DNA of 30,582 nucleotides from a virus. Where the stretch lies: IMG/VR virus record IMGVR_UViG_3300017970_000007, positions 1-30,582 of that record; one strand, written 5' to 3'. A program made the translations under genes and the position numbers. A model generated the notes under the pieces. That model saw only the letters and a list, made by a program, of their open reading frames with translations. It had not been told where the DNA came from and searched no databases. How positions within the stretch are numbered: position 1 is the first letter of the stretch; each line of letters starts with the position of its first letter. Positions 21,195-28,418 of the stretch are shown here, in pieces.

Positions 21195-21424
21195 ACTCGG
21201 ACCTAGTCAGACACCTGGTCGTCCGGGACCCGGGTAACTACAACCGCATCGGCTCGTGGGCCACGAGCATGCTGGCGGCCTGCGGCCTACATTTGCCACC
21301 TCATCAACCGCGCGAGGTCACATGCCGCCTCGACCTGACCACGTGCGAAGGCTGCAAGATGTGGGCGCAGGGTCACATGGACAAGATGAGGCAGGATTCT
21401 CTTGGATACTGGGTGGTCCTATGA
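21191..21424 (+). CDS. Hypothetical small protein with Cys motif
   Basis: 77 residues from GTG. It contains DLTTCEGCKMWAQGHMDKMR and an upstream TCRLD, giving a possible three-Cys site with His. ATGA overlap with the next gene. Family not recognised. Confidence 0.55.
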   Translation: MNSDLVRHLVVRDPGNYNRIGSWATSMLAACGLHLPPHQPREVTCRLDLTTCEGCKMWAQGHMDKMRQDSLGYWVVL

Positions 21425-21445
21425 GCGGAGCGAAGCGGAGCGAAG
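21421..21445 (-). repeat. Possible remnant of the repeat tail
   Basis: TGAGCGGAGCGAAGCGGAGC at the junction of two genes resembles the left-facing tail TGAGCGCAGCGAA in tandem, without the palindromic stem. It encodes the N-terminal residues MSGAKRSEG of the next gene. Confidence 0.4.
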
Positions 21446-21792
21446 GGCTAGGAAAATGCGCCTCGTGCGACGGCTATAGAAAAAATAAAGTCCACGACGA
21501 CCAGTGCCCCTTCAAGCGTTTCGAAGAGCGCGATCTCCAGCTCGGTCTATGGTTTCAGTGTCTTGCCTGCGGGGGCTACGTCGGTTTCTTCCCGGTCGGC
21601 AAAGGTCACCCGCGCCACCCGATACCCCCGGGTTCGGTCGCGCACAGCAAGCCTGAAGGAAAGATCGGCATCCCCGACTCTACCGGGTGTGAGATGTACA
21701 GGTCTCTGTCGCCGCGCGAGATCTGGGCGATTCATATGAACGAGCAGCCCCTGCAAGAGCAGCCGAGCGAGTTTCGGCCGCTGGAGGGATAG
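21421..21792 (+). CDS. Hypothetical zinc-ribbon-like protein
   Basis: 123 residues, ATG in ATGA overlap. GKCASCDGYRKNKVHDDQCP and LWFQCLACGGYVGFF provide paired Cys for one or two zinc ribbons. The rest has GIPDSTGCEMYRSLSPREIW. Family not recognised. Confidence 0.6.
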   Translation: MSGAKRSEGLGKCASCDGYRKNKVHDDQCPFKRFEERDLQLGLWFQCLACGGYVGFFPVGKGHPRHPIPPGSVAHSKPEGKIGIPDSTGCEMYRSLSPREIWAIHMNEQPLQEQPSEFRPLEG

Positions 21793-21794
21793 CG

Positions 21795-22559
21795 ATGACC
21801 TCCTCCAAGCACTCCAAGGTCGATCGCGTGCACGCTCCGCAGAACCCGCGGCTCTGGGTCGACCTCTACCTCGACAAGGACTCGGGGTCATTCTTCGCTG
21901 ACGTCGGAAAAGAGCGCCTCACGGCCGACACCAAGAAGAAGGCCAAGGAGAAGATCCAGGCGCGCCTCTCAAAGCTCACGCAAGCCGCGTGGCGCGAAGT
22001 CATCGTCGTCCGCACAAGGAAGCGAAAGGAGAATGACCACCACAGCACGGAGAACGGCAAGCCCGTCTACTCGTGCTCCTGCTCCTTCACGTACATGCGC
22101 CGCGAGCGGTCCGTCAACCCCTTGAAGCCCAAGGAGACTATCGAGCGCGAGCACCAGGCTGACTTCGAGACCCGTGTCAGAGAGGAGCGAGAAAGAGCGG
22201 CGTCATGGAGAGGTTACGGCAAGAGCGGGAAAGAGGCCGCGGACGAGCGTGAGGCTGCGCTTCGCCAGGACAGAGAGAACCTGAAGGGGATCGACAGCCA
22301 GTGGTCGTCTTTTCGGGACGACGAAGTCGAGTACGAGATCCCGTATACGGAGCTTGCCTGGGAAGGCATCGGCCGCATCTCCATCGCCATGCAAGAAACG
22401 CAGAGGCGCCTCGACGACTTTGCCAAGAGCGCCACACCAAGCAAGCTCGCGATGCTCGCGGCGGGCGAGGTGCTCCGGTTTCTGCCGGGGCCGAATGCTG
22501 TGAGCGAAGCGAATCCCCGCGAACCCGCGCGTCAGCGGGGTTTGCGGGATGGTGAATAG
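21795..22559 (+). CDS. Hypothetical protein with repeat-encoded C-terminus
   Basis: 254 residues. The N-terminal part, WVDLYLDKDSGSFFADVGKE then LTADTKKKAKEKIQARL, is a small alpha/beta domain. The centre is charged and helical with a CSCSF motif and many Arg/Glu (ETRVREERERAASWRGYGKS), and LAMLAAGEVLRFLPG is near the end. The last ~19 residues (from VSEANPREPARQRGL) come from the left unit of composite element B read in a frame that escapes its TGA. No family recognised. Confidence 0.6.
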   Translation: MTSSKHSKVDRVHAPQNPRLWVDLYLDKDSGSFFADVGKERLTADTKKKAKEKIQARLSKLTQAAWREVIVVRTRKRKENDHHSTENGKPVYSCSCSFTYMRRERSVNPLKPKETIEREHQADFETRVREERERAASWRGYGKSGKEAADEREAALRQDRENLKGIDSQWSSFRDDEVEYEIPYTELAWEGIGRISIAMQETQRRLDDFAKSATPSKLAMLAAGEVLRFLPGPNAVSEANPREPARQRGLRDGE

Positions 22560-22645
22560 GAGAATACGGATGACTGAGTCTAAGAACTTCCATACCCCGC
22601 AAACCTCCGGTTTACGGGGTTTCGCTCGCTACCGCTCGCTCATGA
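22501..22645. repeat. Composite palindromic element, copy B
   Basis: 145 bases with the same plan as copy A: a left-tailed long unit (22501-22550; inner stem CCCGC/GCGGG), a spacer with AATAGGAGAA and a mini-ORF start, then a right-tailed unit (22595-22645). The tail reads TCGCTACCGCTCGCTCATGA instead of copy A's TCGCTGCGCTCGCTCATGA, and this length change puts the mini-ORF in frame with the next gene. Confidence 0.9.
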
Positions 22646-23097
22646 AGCGAATGACTGCAGCGCAGGCCACCGAGTTCTTCGTGGTCTACTTCGAGAAGGA
22701 CGAATTGCCGAACAGCCCGACCGACGAAGAGCTCCGAGCCCTGGCGAGGCAGGCCGCCTCAGCCCTGCGCCTGCTCGCTCCTGACATCACGGTGGACAAA
22801 ACCGACGCGAAGCGCGGCTTCTCGGAGGCCCTGCGAAGGCGCGGAGTCCTGCACCCGGAACTCGGGGTGGAAGACCACAGCGAGCTCGCCGCGCACTACG
22901 CGAGGGCGTGCGGGAGCGACAGGCAGCTCGCGCTCTTGATGGCCCTGTCCGCCGGCTTCTCCTTCGAGCGCGCCGTCTCGGCGTTCGGCGACGAGGGCCT
23001 TCGGATCGCCTTCGCCGCCACGGCTGAGGGCTACATCGACCGCGGAGTCCTGACGGACAAGGGCCGGGCGCGCATCGCGGCGGCGAGCGAGGCGTGA
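22570..23097 (+). CDS. Hypothetical helical protein fused to the element B mini-ORF
   Basis: 175 residues if started at ATG 22570 (AGGAG upstream), or 151 from ATG 22642 in the repeat tail, which is the likely ancestral start. The body is helical: MTAAQATEFFVVYFEKDELP, TDEELRALARQAASALRLLA, DRQLALLMALSAGFSFERAV. It ends at a TGA that begins another repeat. Family not recognised. Confidence 0.6.
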   Translation: MTESKNFHTPQTSGLRGFARYRSLMKRMTAAQATEFFVVYFEKDELPNSPTDEELRALARQAASALRLLAPDITVDKTDAKRGFSEALRRRGVLHPELGVEDHSELAAHYARACGSDRQLALLMALSAGFSFERAVSAFGDEGLRIAFAATAEGYIDRGVLTDKGRARIAAASEA

Positions 23098-23144
23098 GCG
23101 CAGCGAATCCCGGGCAGCGGTACCGCAGGCGAGGTTTGCAGAAT
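23095..23144 (-). repeat. Dispersed palindromic repeat, long type, diverged
   Basis: TGAGCGCAGCGAATCCCG, then GGCAGCGG, TACC, GCAGGCGAGGTTTGC. It starts at the upstream stop codon. The interior differs from other long copies but is very like the copy inside the DNA polymerase at 23566, 470 bases away. Confidence 0.75.
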
Positions 23145-23160
23145 AGGGAGACTTTCGGCA

Positions 23161-23448
23161 ATGAAGTGGAACATAGGTGACGACGTCCCAAGACTCGGCG
23201 AGCGACTCTATCGCCGCGACACGGGCGAGAGCGCAGAGGTCACGCACGTCTGCGAGGCTGGCAGAATCCCACCCATGTCTCTCTGCGCCCCGTCATACGA
23301 CGGCGACGTCGTCATGCAGTACGGCCCAGGACGCTACAGTGTCTGTTCAGGAGGCGCATACTTCTGGCAGCGGTGGAAGAGGCCAGGCAGCGATCACCTG
23401 CTTTATCTGTCGTTTGCCACCGGTTGCAATCCTTCGCTGCGCTCATGA
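23161..23448 (+). CDS. Hypothetical protein ending in a degenerate repeat
   Basis: 95 residues from ATG 23161. It is beta-rich: DDVPRLGERLYRRDTGESAE, VMQYGPGRYSVCSGGAYFWQ. The final FATGCNPSLRS is encoded by a degenerate repeat whose tail supplies the stop, in ATGA overlap with the polymerase start. Family not recognised. Confidence 0.6.
   Translation: MKWNIGDDVPRLGERLYRRDTGESAEVTHVCEAGRIPPMSLCAPSYDGDVVMQYGPGRYSVCSGGAYFWQRWKRPGSDHLLYLSFATGCNPSLRS
23411..23448 (+). repeat. Degenerate palindromic repeat, tail intact, at the polymerase start
   Basis: The stem has decayed (CGTTTGCCACCGGTTGCAA), but the tail CCTTCGCTGCGCTCATGA (23431-23448) is intact and contains ATG 23445 of the DNA polymerase. 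This suggests the tail is kept because it carries the start site. Confidence 0.7.
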
Positions 23449-25802
23449 GAGGCTACCTCGCAGAGGAGCTGCCGCGCGAGCTCGCGCCGCGCGCGAGCAA
23501 GAAGAGGAAGAAGAAGGACTGGCTGTCCTACCGCTTCGTCGGCATCGACGGCGAGGGGATGGATGTGAGCGAGCGAATCCCGGACAGCGGTGACGACAGG
23601 CGAGGTTTGCGGGACGGGTTCGAGAGTCCGGTTCGGAGACACCTCTACACCTACCTGTGTGCCACGGCCGAGGACGGCGAGGTCATCAGTGACTGCTATA
23701 GAGACACAGGCTTGACCCACGACGAGATCTGCAACGTGCTCCTGGCAGTACCCAGTGACTGCCTGTGCTTCGGCTACATGATCTCCTACGACATCACCAA
23801 GTGGATAGAAGCCCTGCCGGACGAGGACAAGTACCGCCTGCTGCGCCCTGACACGCGTCAGATCTACAGGTGCAAGGACTGCCACCGCACCTTCGCCGTG
23901 GGGCTGAAGTTCTGCCCGCACTGCCTCGGCCACGAGTTTCGCGAAGGCAACGACCCGATCAGGTGGAGCGGCCGCCAGTACGACTACTTCGCCGGGCCCT
24001 TCGAGGTCTGGGGAGACAGGGACCCCAATAACCGCAAGTGGCGCAGCCACACCAAGGTGTGGGACGTCATCCGGTTCTTCGGCACGTCCTTCGTGCAGGC
24101 CATCACCGACTGGAAGGTTGGCACTGCCGAGCAGCACGCGCGCATCGACGCGATGAAGAAGAAGCGCGGCTCCTTCGACGTCGAGAAGGAGGAAGACATC
24201 AAGGGGTACTGCCGGCAGGAGTGCGAGCTGCTCGCCCAGATGATGCGAAAGGTGGTGGAGGGCCACGTCGACGCCGGCTGGGAGCTTCGGGCCTTCTACG
24301 GGGCCGGCTCGACGGGCAAGGCCATGCTCACCGCGAACGGCGTCAAGGCCTACAAGGGGCCGAAGATCGGGTCGCTCGACCCCGCGCTCGCCATCGCCAT
24401 CATGAGCGCGTTCTTCGGCGGCAGGTTCGAGGACAGCCACGTAGGCGTCGTAAGACGTCCGATCTGGAGCAAGGACATCGCTAGCGCGTATCCGTACGCC
24501 ATGGTGCGCCTGCCGTGTCTCGCGTGCGGCAGCTGGCGGCGAATCGGCCCCGGCAAGTCGCTCCTGCGCGAAGTCGCCCAGGCGCCGCTCGCGTGCTGCC
24601 GGTTCACCGTCAGGAGCCTGCCGGAAAAAGAGCGAAGGCAGATGGCCTGGGCGCCGCTCCCTTTCCGCGACGAGTCGGGATCCATCGCGTACCCGCTCAA
24701 TTTCAGCGGCTGGGCGTGGAAGCCCGAGGCGATGCAGGCCCTCTTGGGCTGGCCAGATCTGGTCAAGATCGAGGAGGCGTGGGTCTATGACCAGGCCTGC
24801 GACCATAAGCCCTTCGAGTTCATGCCGGACGTCTACAGGCGCCGCGTTGCGATCGGAAAGGAGGGGCCAGGCCTAGTCCTGAAGCTCGGGGCGAACGCCG
24901 GTTACGGCGTCACGGCGCAGAGCATAGGCGACGACCCGCCTTTCCAGGAGTGGGTGTGGGCGGGCAACATCACATCGTCCTGCCGGGCGCAGGCCCTGGA
25001 GGTCTTCCGGTCGGCCAAGGACCCCTGGAGCATCCTCACCGTCGCGACCGACGGGATATGCGGGACCGAGGACTTCGCCGTCCCCATCCCCTTCGAGACC
25101 GGGACGCGCGGCTGCAGGGCGCCGCCGACCAAGGAGCATCCGGAGGGAGAGATCAAGCAACCGCTCGGCGGCTGGGAGAGCGAGGCGATACCCGAGGGGA
25201 TGTTCATCGCCAAGCCGGGGATGTACTGGCGCCTGGACCTCACGGACACGAAGAAGATGCGGGCCAGGGGCATAGGCAGAAAGGAGCTCTTCGATAGCAA
25301 GGACCGCGTGATCTCTGAATTTCTCAGGTGGGACAGGAAAGATTTCAAGTTCAAAGTCGTCGTGGAGAGCCGGAGATTTTTTGGAGCGAAGTCGACCATC
25401 TACGCCCGGTCTCGCTGCAACAAGTGCAACGTGAGCTGGCCCGGCACGCCCGAAAGACTGTGCCCCCGCTGCGGCTCTCTTGGTGTAGATTTTCGGGCGA
25501 TGCGCCAGACGCAAGTCACAGACGAGACGAGAAAAGACGAGGGGCGCGTCGACGTCTACGGGACCTGGGGGGTGAGGGCGATCGACATAAGGTTCGACCC
25601 GTTCCCCAAGCGCGAGCGCGAGGTCGGCAAGGGCGAGTGCTCGCGCCTCTTCGTGCGCGACGCGGACGGCAAGATGAGCTCTCCGTACAAGGGCGACAAG
25701 ACCCCGGAGGCGCTCGCTCTGATACCCGAGGCGGAGATGCTGGAGGAGCAGCCGGACTGCGGCGTCGACGTACTAGACATGGACGACCTCGGTGATGTCT
25801 GA
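23445..25802 (+). CDS. Family B DNA polymerase with in-frame repeat insertion and two zinc motifs
   Basis: 785 residues. Exo I is FVGIDGEG (31-38). Residues ~41-58 (VSERIPDSGDDRRGLRDG) are encoded by a palindromic repeat. Exo II is near CFGYMISYDITKW (108-120). A zinc motif CKDCHRTFAVGLKFCPHC lies at 143-160. Exo III is YCRQE (255-259), with Glu where Asp is usual. Motif A is DIASAYP (344-350), motif B KLGANAGYG (480-488), motif C ATDG (534-537) instead of DTDS, keeping the second Asp. GMYWRLD and GIGRKEL lie in the thumb, and a second zinc motif (CNKCNVSW...CPRC) is near 657-675. It is the likely replicative polymerase. The ATG is in the repeat tail. Confidence 0.93.
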   Translation: MRGYLAEELPRELAPRASKKRKKKDWLSYRFVGIDGEGMDVSERIPDSGDDRRGLRDGFESPVRRHLYTYLCATAEDGEVISDCYRDTGLTHDEICNVLLAVPSDCLCFGYMISYDITKWIEALPDEDKYRLLRPDTRQIYRCKDCHRTFAVGLKFCPHCLGHEFREGNDPIRWSGRQYDYFAGPFEVWGDRDPNNRKWRSHTKVWDVIRFFGTSFVQAITDWKVGTAEQHARIDAMKKKRGSFDVEKEEDIKGYCRQECELLAQMMRKVVEGHVDAGWELRAFYGAGSTGKAMLTANGVKAYKGPKIGSLDPALAIAIMSAFFGGRFEDSHVGVVRRPIWSKDIASAYPYAMVRLPCLACGSWRRIGPGKSLLREVAQAPLACCRFTVRSLPEKERRQMAWAPLPFRDESGSIAYPLNFSGWAWKPEAMQALLGWPDLVKIEEAWVYDQACDHKPFEFMPDVYRRRVAIGKEGPGLVLKLGANAGYGVTAQSIGDDPPFQEWVWAGNITSSCRAQALEVFRSAKDPWSILTVATDGICGTEDFAVPIPFETGTRGCRAPPTKEHPEGEIKQPLGGWESEAIPEGMFIAKPGMYWRLDLTDTKKMRARGIGRKELFDSKDRVISEFLRWDRKDFKFKVVVESRRFFGAKSTIYARSRCNKCNVSWPGTPERLCPRCGSLGVDFRAMRQTQVTDETRKDEGRVDVYGTWGVRAIDIRFDPFPKREREVGKGECSRLFVRDADGKMSSPYKGDKTPEALALIPEAEMLEEQPDCGVDVLDMDDLGDV
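23566..23614 (-). repeat. Palindromic repeat inserted in frame within the DNA polymerase gene
   Basis: TGAGCGAGCGAATCCCGG, ACAGCGGTGACGACAGGCG, AGGTTTGCGGGAC. It lacks an in-frame stop because the TGA is read out of frame. It adds ~18 residues just after Exo I, in a loop between two strands of the exonuclease sheet. It is nearly the same subtype as the copy at 23095. Confidence 0.85.
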
Positions 25803-25995
25803 GCGCGGCTGCGTCAGCGGGCACGAGATGGCGAGAAGGCGCCTATCAGGCACCTGCCCCTTCTGCGGTAGCCCACCGGGAAAATCCTGCGTCGCCGTCG
25901 TCACTGAACCGAGAGGGACGTCCATCGGCGCGCATCTCTCGCGCGTGGCGTGGCCGGCGACCTCGTACAGAAAGCCTGAAAGTCCACACGCATGA
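25795..25995 (+). CDS. Phage zinc-finger protein (CxxC, PGxxC, H pattern)
   Basis: 66 residues from ATG 25795 (GTG 25792 alternative), overlapping the polymerase end. TCPFCGSPPGKSC followed by GTSIGAHLSRV matches the small phage DNA-binding zinc-finger pattern CP-x-C-x-x-x-PG-x-x-C...H-x-x-R. Such fingers are common in phage genomes next to replication genes. ATGA overlap with the next gene. Confidence 0.7.
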   Translation: MSERGCVSGHEMARRRLSGTCPFCGSPPGKSCVAVVTEPRGTSIGAHLSRVAWPATSYRKPESPHA

Positions 25996-26216
25996 AGGGC
26001 TTCATCGACGTCGCGCTCCCAGTCTCGTGGGTGGAGCCTGCCCGCTGGCGCAACCCGAAGAGGAGGTCTACCGAAGAGACTGAGGAGAAGAAGAAGATCT
26101 GGCTCGTCTTTCGCACCTGCAAGGCGCGGTGCCTCGCGTGCGGCGAGTGCGGTTATTTCTGGGGCCCGGACCACGACAAGCTCGCGGGGCAGCCCGCGCG
26201 GTTCGGGATCGCATGA
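25992..26216 (+). CDS. Hypothetical small Cys-rich protein
   Basis: 74 residues, ATG in ATGA overlap. CKARCLACGECGYFWGPDHD gives four closely spaced Cys and a His. The N-terminal half has VALPVSWVEPARWRNPKRR. Function unknown. Confidence 0.55.
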   Translation: MKGFIDVALPVSWVEPARWRNPKRRSTEETEEKKKIWLVFRTCKARCLACGECGYFWGPDHDKLAGQPARFGIA

Positions 26217-26404
26217 CACTGCGCCTGCTCCGAGGTCCACACCAGTGGGCGACCGTCCACGGCCGGCGCCGAGAATTATCCCAAGTCCGTGACGACGCCT
26301 GCGCGCACGGCAAGAGGCTCACCGAGCACTGTCCCTGGTGCTACGTAGAGACCCAGGAGTACAAGGACTCTCTGGTAGAGTCTCTGCGACGGAGGGTCGA
26401 TTGA
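26213..26404 (+). CDS. Hypothetical small protein with CAHG/CPWC motif
   Basis: 63 residues, ATG in ATGA overlap. DDACAHGKRLTEHCPWCYVE is a likely zinc knuckle (C-x-H...C-x-x-C), with a helical charged tail. No family recognised. TTGA overlap with the next gene. Confidence 0.55.
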   Translation: MTLRLLRGPHQWATVHGRRRELSQVRDDACAHGKRLTEHCPWCYVETQEYKDSLVESLRRRVD

Positions 26405-26739
26405 CGACCAAGAAGCGCGACTCCTCGGATGCCCTGTACGCTCAAAGCGAGATGGGCAAGCTCAAGGCCGTCATCCGCCTGCTCGACGCGTTGCCAGGCC
26501 GCCACTCGGACTACGAGGCCCGCCAGCTCGCGGCGTTCCAGCGGATGCACGACGAGGTGGCGAGCGGCCAATTATCAAGGCTGTCCGAGAAGCAGCGCGC
26601 GTACCTCGACGGCGTCTGGGACAGGCTATCCAAGAGCGCGCAGACTATGGCTCAAAACACCAACAGCGAACAAGGCAAACGCGTCCTCACGCCCGCCGTG
26701 CTACGAAATTTACCCAAGAAGCCGCCCGGGAGAAGCTGA
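26401..26739 (+). CDS. Hypothetical helical protein with TTG start
   Basis: 112 residues from TTG 26401 in a TTGA overlap. KLKAVIRLLDALPGRHSDYE, AFQRMHDEVASGQLSRLSEK then QRAYLDGVWDRL resembles a short phage motif (LSEKQ-x-x-WL/YL-x-x-V-x-x-RL) of unknown role. It overlaps the next gene by TGATG. Confidence 0.6.
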   Translation: MTTKKRDSSDALYAQSEMGKLKAVIRLLDALPGRHSDYEARQLAAFQRMHDEVASGQLSRLSEKQRAYLDGVWDRLSKSAQTMAQNTNSEQGKRVLTPAVLRNLPKKPPGRS

Positions 26740-27239
26740 TGAGCCCAGACCAAGTCAAGGATCGCGTGGCGCAGGAGTCGGCTTCCCTGCACAACAGCCG
26801 CATCCCAGCGCCGACCACGATCACGGCGATCGAGGCCCGCGTGGAGGAGGAGGTCAAGACTGCGGGCGGGACGAGGGCGAGTAGCGCCATCGCGCTCGAC
26901 CCGCCCCAGCCCGACCAGACCAACGACTTCCGGGTCAAACCGCCGAAACCCTGCGAGGGGTGCGGCGGCCCCGCGCACGGGTCGGCCACGCAGGGCTACA
27001 ACTGCGTCCGTGACCGGATGAGGGAGGCGCGCGTGGCGCTAGGGCAGAAAGGGCCCTTCGCGTGCGACGGCTGCGGCAAGTCACATGCCCACTTCGACCA
27101 GGTGGTAGCGTGCATGCGCGGCGCGCTCAAGAGAGCGCGCGAGCGCGAGGGCATCGGGGTTAGTAGAGCCCAGTTCGAGGAGAACCGAAGAAGCTCGGAG
27201 CACTTCGAGCGCACGCGGGGGAAGGGCAAGGCGCTGTGA
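26739..27239 (+). CDS. Hypothetical protein with two zinc-ribbon-like motifs
   Basis: 166 residues from ATG 26739. PPKPCEGCGGPAHG then YNCVRDRM, and GPFACDGCGKSHAHFDQVVA then CM give two CxxC/H clusters. The N-terminal third is polar and possibly disordered. The TGA stop (27237-27239) starts a long repeat unit. May bind nucleic acid; family not recognised. Confidence 0.6.
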   Translation: MSPDQVKDRVAQESASLHNSRIPAPTTITAIEARVEEEVKTAGGTRASSAIALDPPQPDQTNDFRVKPPKPCEGCGGPAHGSATQGYNCVRDRMREARVALGQKGPFACDGCGKSHAHFDQVVACMRGALKRAREREGIGVSRAQFEENRRSSEHFERTRGKGKAL

Positions 27240-27288
27240 GCGTGAGCGAATCCCCGCGAACCCGCGCGCCAGCGGGGTTTGCGGGATA
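27237..27288 (-). repeat. Dispersed palindromic repeat, long type, tail to the left
   Basis: TGAGCGTGAGCGAATCCCC, then GCGAACCCGC, GCGCCA, GCGGGGTTTGCGGGAT, followed by AGTGAATAGTAG, which resembles the spacer of the composite elements. It is nearly identical to the left unit of element B, and looks like half of a composite element. Confidence 0.88.
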
Positions 27289-27309
27289 GTGAATAGTAGA
27301 GAGTGCAAA

Positions 27310-27498
27310 ATGAGCGTAAGCGACACCTTGCCACCCAGAGACTACGTGACGACGAGCGAGCTGCTCTCGCGTGCCAGAGACTGCCTTGCTGGCAAGAGCA
27401 AGTCCTACGTCTTGGATGCCACGCACTTCGCGAAAGCTCTGCTTTTACTCGAACCGGAACTTCAGTCAGGCGAGATAGAGATCGAGGTGGAGAGATGA
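27310..27498 (+). CDS. Hypothetical small protein
   Basis: 62 residues from ATG 27310; GTG 27289 in the repeat-linked spacer is an alternative start. It contains DYVTTSELLSRARDCLAGKS and HFAKALLLLEPELQSGEIE, helical. Family not recognised. ATGA overlap with the next gene. Confidence 0.55.
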   Translation: MSVSDTLPPRDYVTTSELLSRARDCLAGKSKSYVLDATHFAKALLLLEPELQSGEIEIEVER

Positions 27499-27695
27499 CG
27501 AGCAAACTGCGCTGCGACCACGAGGAATCCTTCTGGGCCGACGTCTACATGATAACTCTCAGTCACCACCCTGAGTGGAGCCCGAGAGAGGCCGCCGAGT
27601 TCGCGGACAAGAGCGTCGACGAGCTGCGCCAGAGGATGCCGTCGCACGCGGGGCTCGACTGCTCGGACACGGCTGCCGTGGAGAATCTGTCTTGA
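27495..27695 (+). CDS. Hypothetical small protein
   Basis: 66 residues, ATG in ATGA overlap. FWADVYMITLSHHPEWSPRE followed by AAEFADKSVDELRQRM looks like a compact helical protein of the sort found in phage small-gene runs. TTGA overlap with the next gene. Family not recognised. Confidence 0.55.
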   Translation: MTSKLRCDHEESFWADVYMITLSHHPEWSPREAAEFADKSVDELRQRMPSHAGLDCSDTAAVENLS

Positions 27696-27943
27696 GAGAA
27701 GCGCCGCTGCTCGGGTCCCTGTACGTCATCACCTTCCCGTGCGGCGCCTACAAGGTCTACAGGGACGAGGACACGGCACTCTGCCAGGGACGCCTGCTCG
27801 CCGAACAGCGCAGCTGCTGCGCCCGCGGGCACGGCGCGTTCCGCCTCGAGCTCTGGTCGCCCGAGGCCGTACTCCGGAGCTTCACGGACAGCAAGCAGTC
27901 CGTGTCCGAGGAGTCGCAGAGCCGCCTGCGGATTGCCAGATGA
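27692..27943 (+). CDS. Hypothetical protein with TTG start
   Basis: 83 residues from TTG in a TTGA overlap. SLYVITFPCGAYKVYRDEDT and RSCCARGHGAFRLELWSPEA give beta strands with a CC pair. Function unknown. ATGA overlap with the next gene. Confidence 0.5.
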   Translation: MREAPLLGSLYVITFPCGAYKVYRDEDTALCQGRLLAEQRSCCARGHGAFRLELWSPEAVLRSFTDSKQSVSEESQSRLRIAR

Positions 27944-28185
27944 AGAGCGTGCTCGCCCGACGCCACGACGCTCAAGAGGAGTTGCCAAGTACAACTCAAG
28001 AGAGAGTGCGACAAGATCTCCGTTTGAACGGCCTATGGACCTGGGGCGCTTTCACCGCGAAGAAGTGCCCCGAGTGCGGCTGCACGCCGGACGCGCCGTG
28101 CGCGGTCGTACTGCCTGAAGGATGCGGGGAAGCGGCGTGCGTGCCGGCGGGAGTCTTCTCTCGGACGTGTTCGAACTGCCCATGA
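27940..28185 (+). CDS. Hypothetical zinc-finger-like protein
   Basis: 81 residues, ATG in ATGA overlap. WTWGAFTAKKCPECGCTPDA, PCAVVL, GCGEAACVPAGV and CSNC resemble the phage CP-x-C-x-x-x-P-x-x-PC finger seen at 25795, with additional Cys. Possibly zinc and nucleic-acid binding. Confidence 0.6.
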   Translation: MKSVLARRHDAQEELPSTTQERVRQDLRLNGLWTWGAFTAKKCPECGCTPDAPCAVVLPEGCGEAACVPAGVFSRTCSNCP

Positions 28186-28418
28186 GAACCCGAGAATCTC
28201 TCAGGTGGAAAGAGTACCCTCGGAGCGCCCCGCCGCCGTCAGACGATGCCGCCGCCGGCATCTGGTGCGCGCCGTGCAACATGCTGCTCATGCCATACGA
28301 CAGCAAGGACACCGAGGCGATCATCACCGAGCACCTGCCGCACGGCGAGGCGTACCTCGCCACCGAGGAGCCGGACGGCAGCGTCACGAGGCGCGGGCGG
28401 ATCAGGAGGATGCACTAG
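28182..28418 (+). CDS. Hypothetical small protein with CxxC motif
   Basis: 78 residues, ATG in ATGA overlap. IWCAPCNMLLMPYDSKDTEA then IITEHLPHGEAYL. It ends in a basic tail (TRRGRIRRMH). Family not recognised. Confidence 0.55.
   Translation: MRTRESLRWKEYPRSAPPPSDDAAAGIWCAPCNMLLMPYDSKDTEAIITEHLPHGEAYLATEEPDGSVTRRGRIRRMH

Noticed and set aside
23411-23614. Intein or intron in the polymerase gene
   Set aside because: The insertion is only ~50 bases, lacks splicing motifs, and matches the dispersed repeat.
23403-24806. Long minus-strand open frame (467 residues) opposite the DNA polymerase
   Set aside because: It mirrors the polymerase coding strand. High GC makes the complementary frames long, no domain is recognisable, and it would overlap an unmistakable gene.
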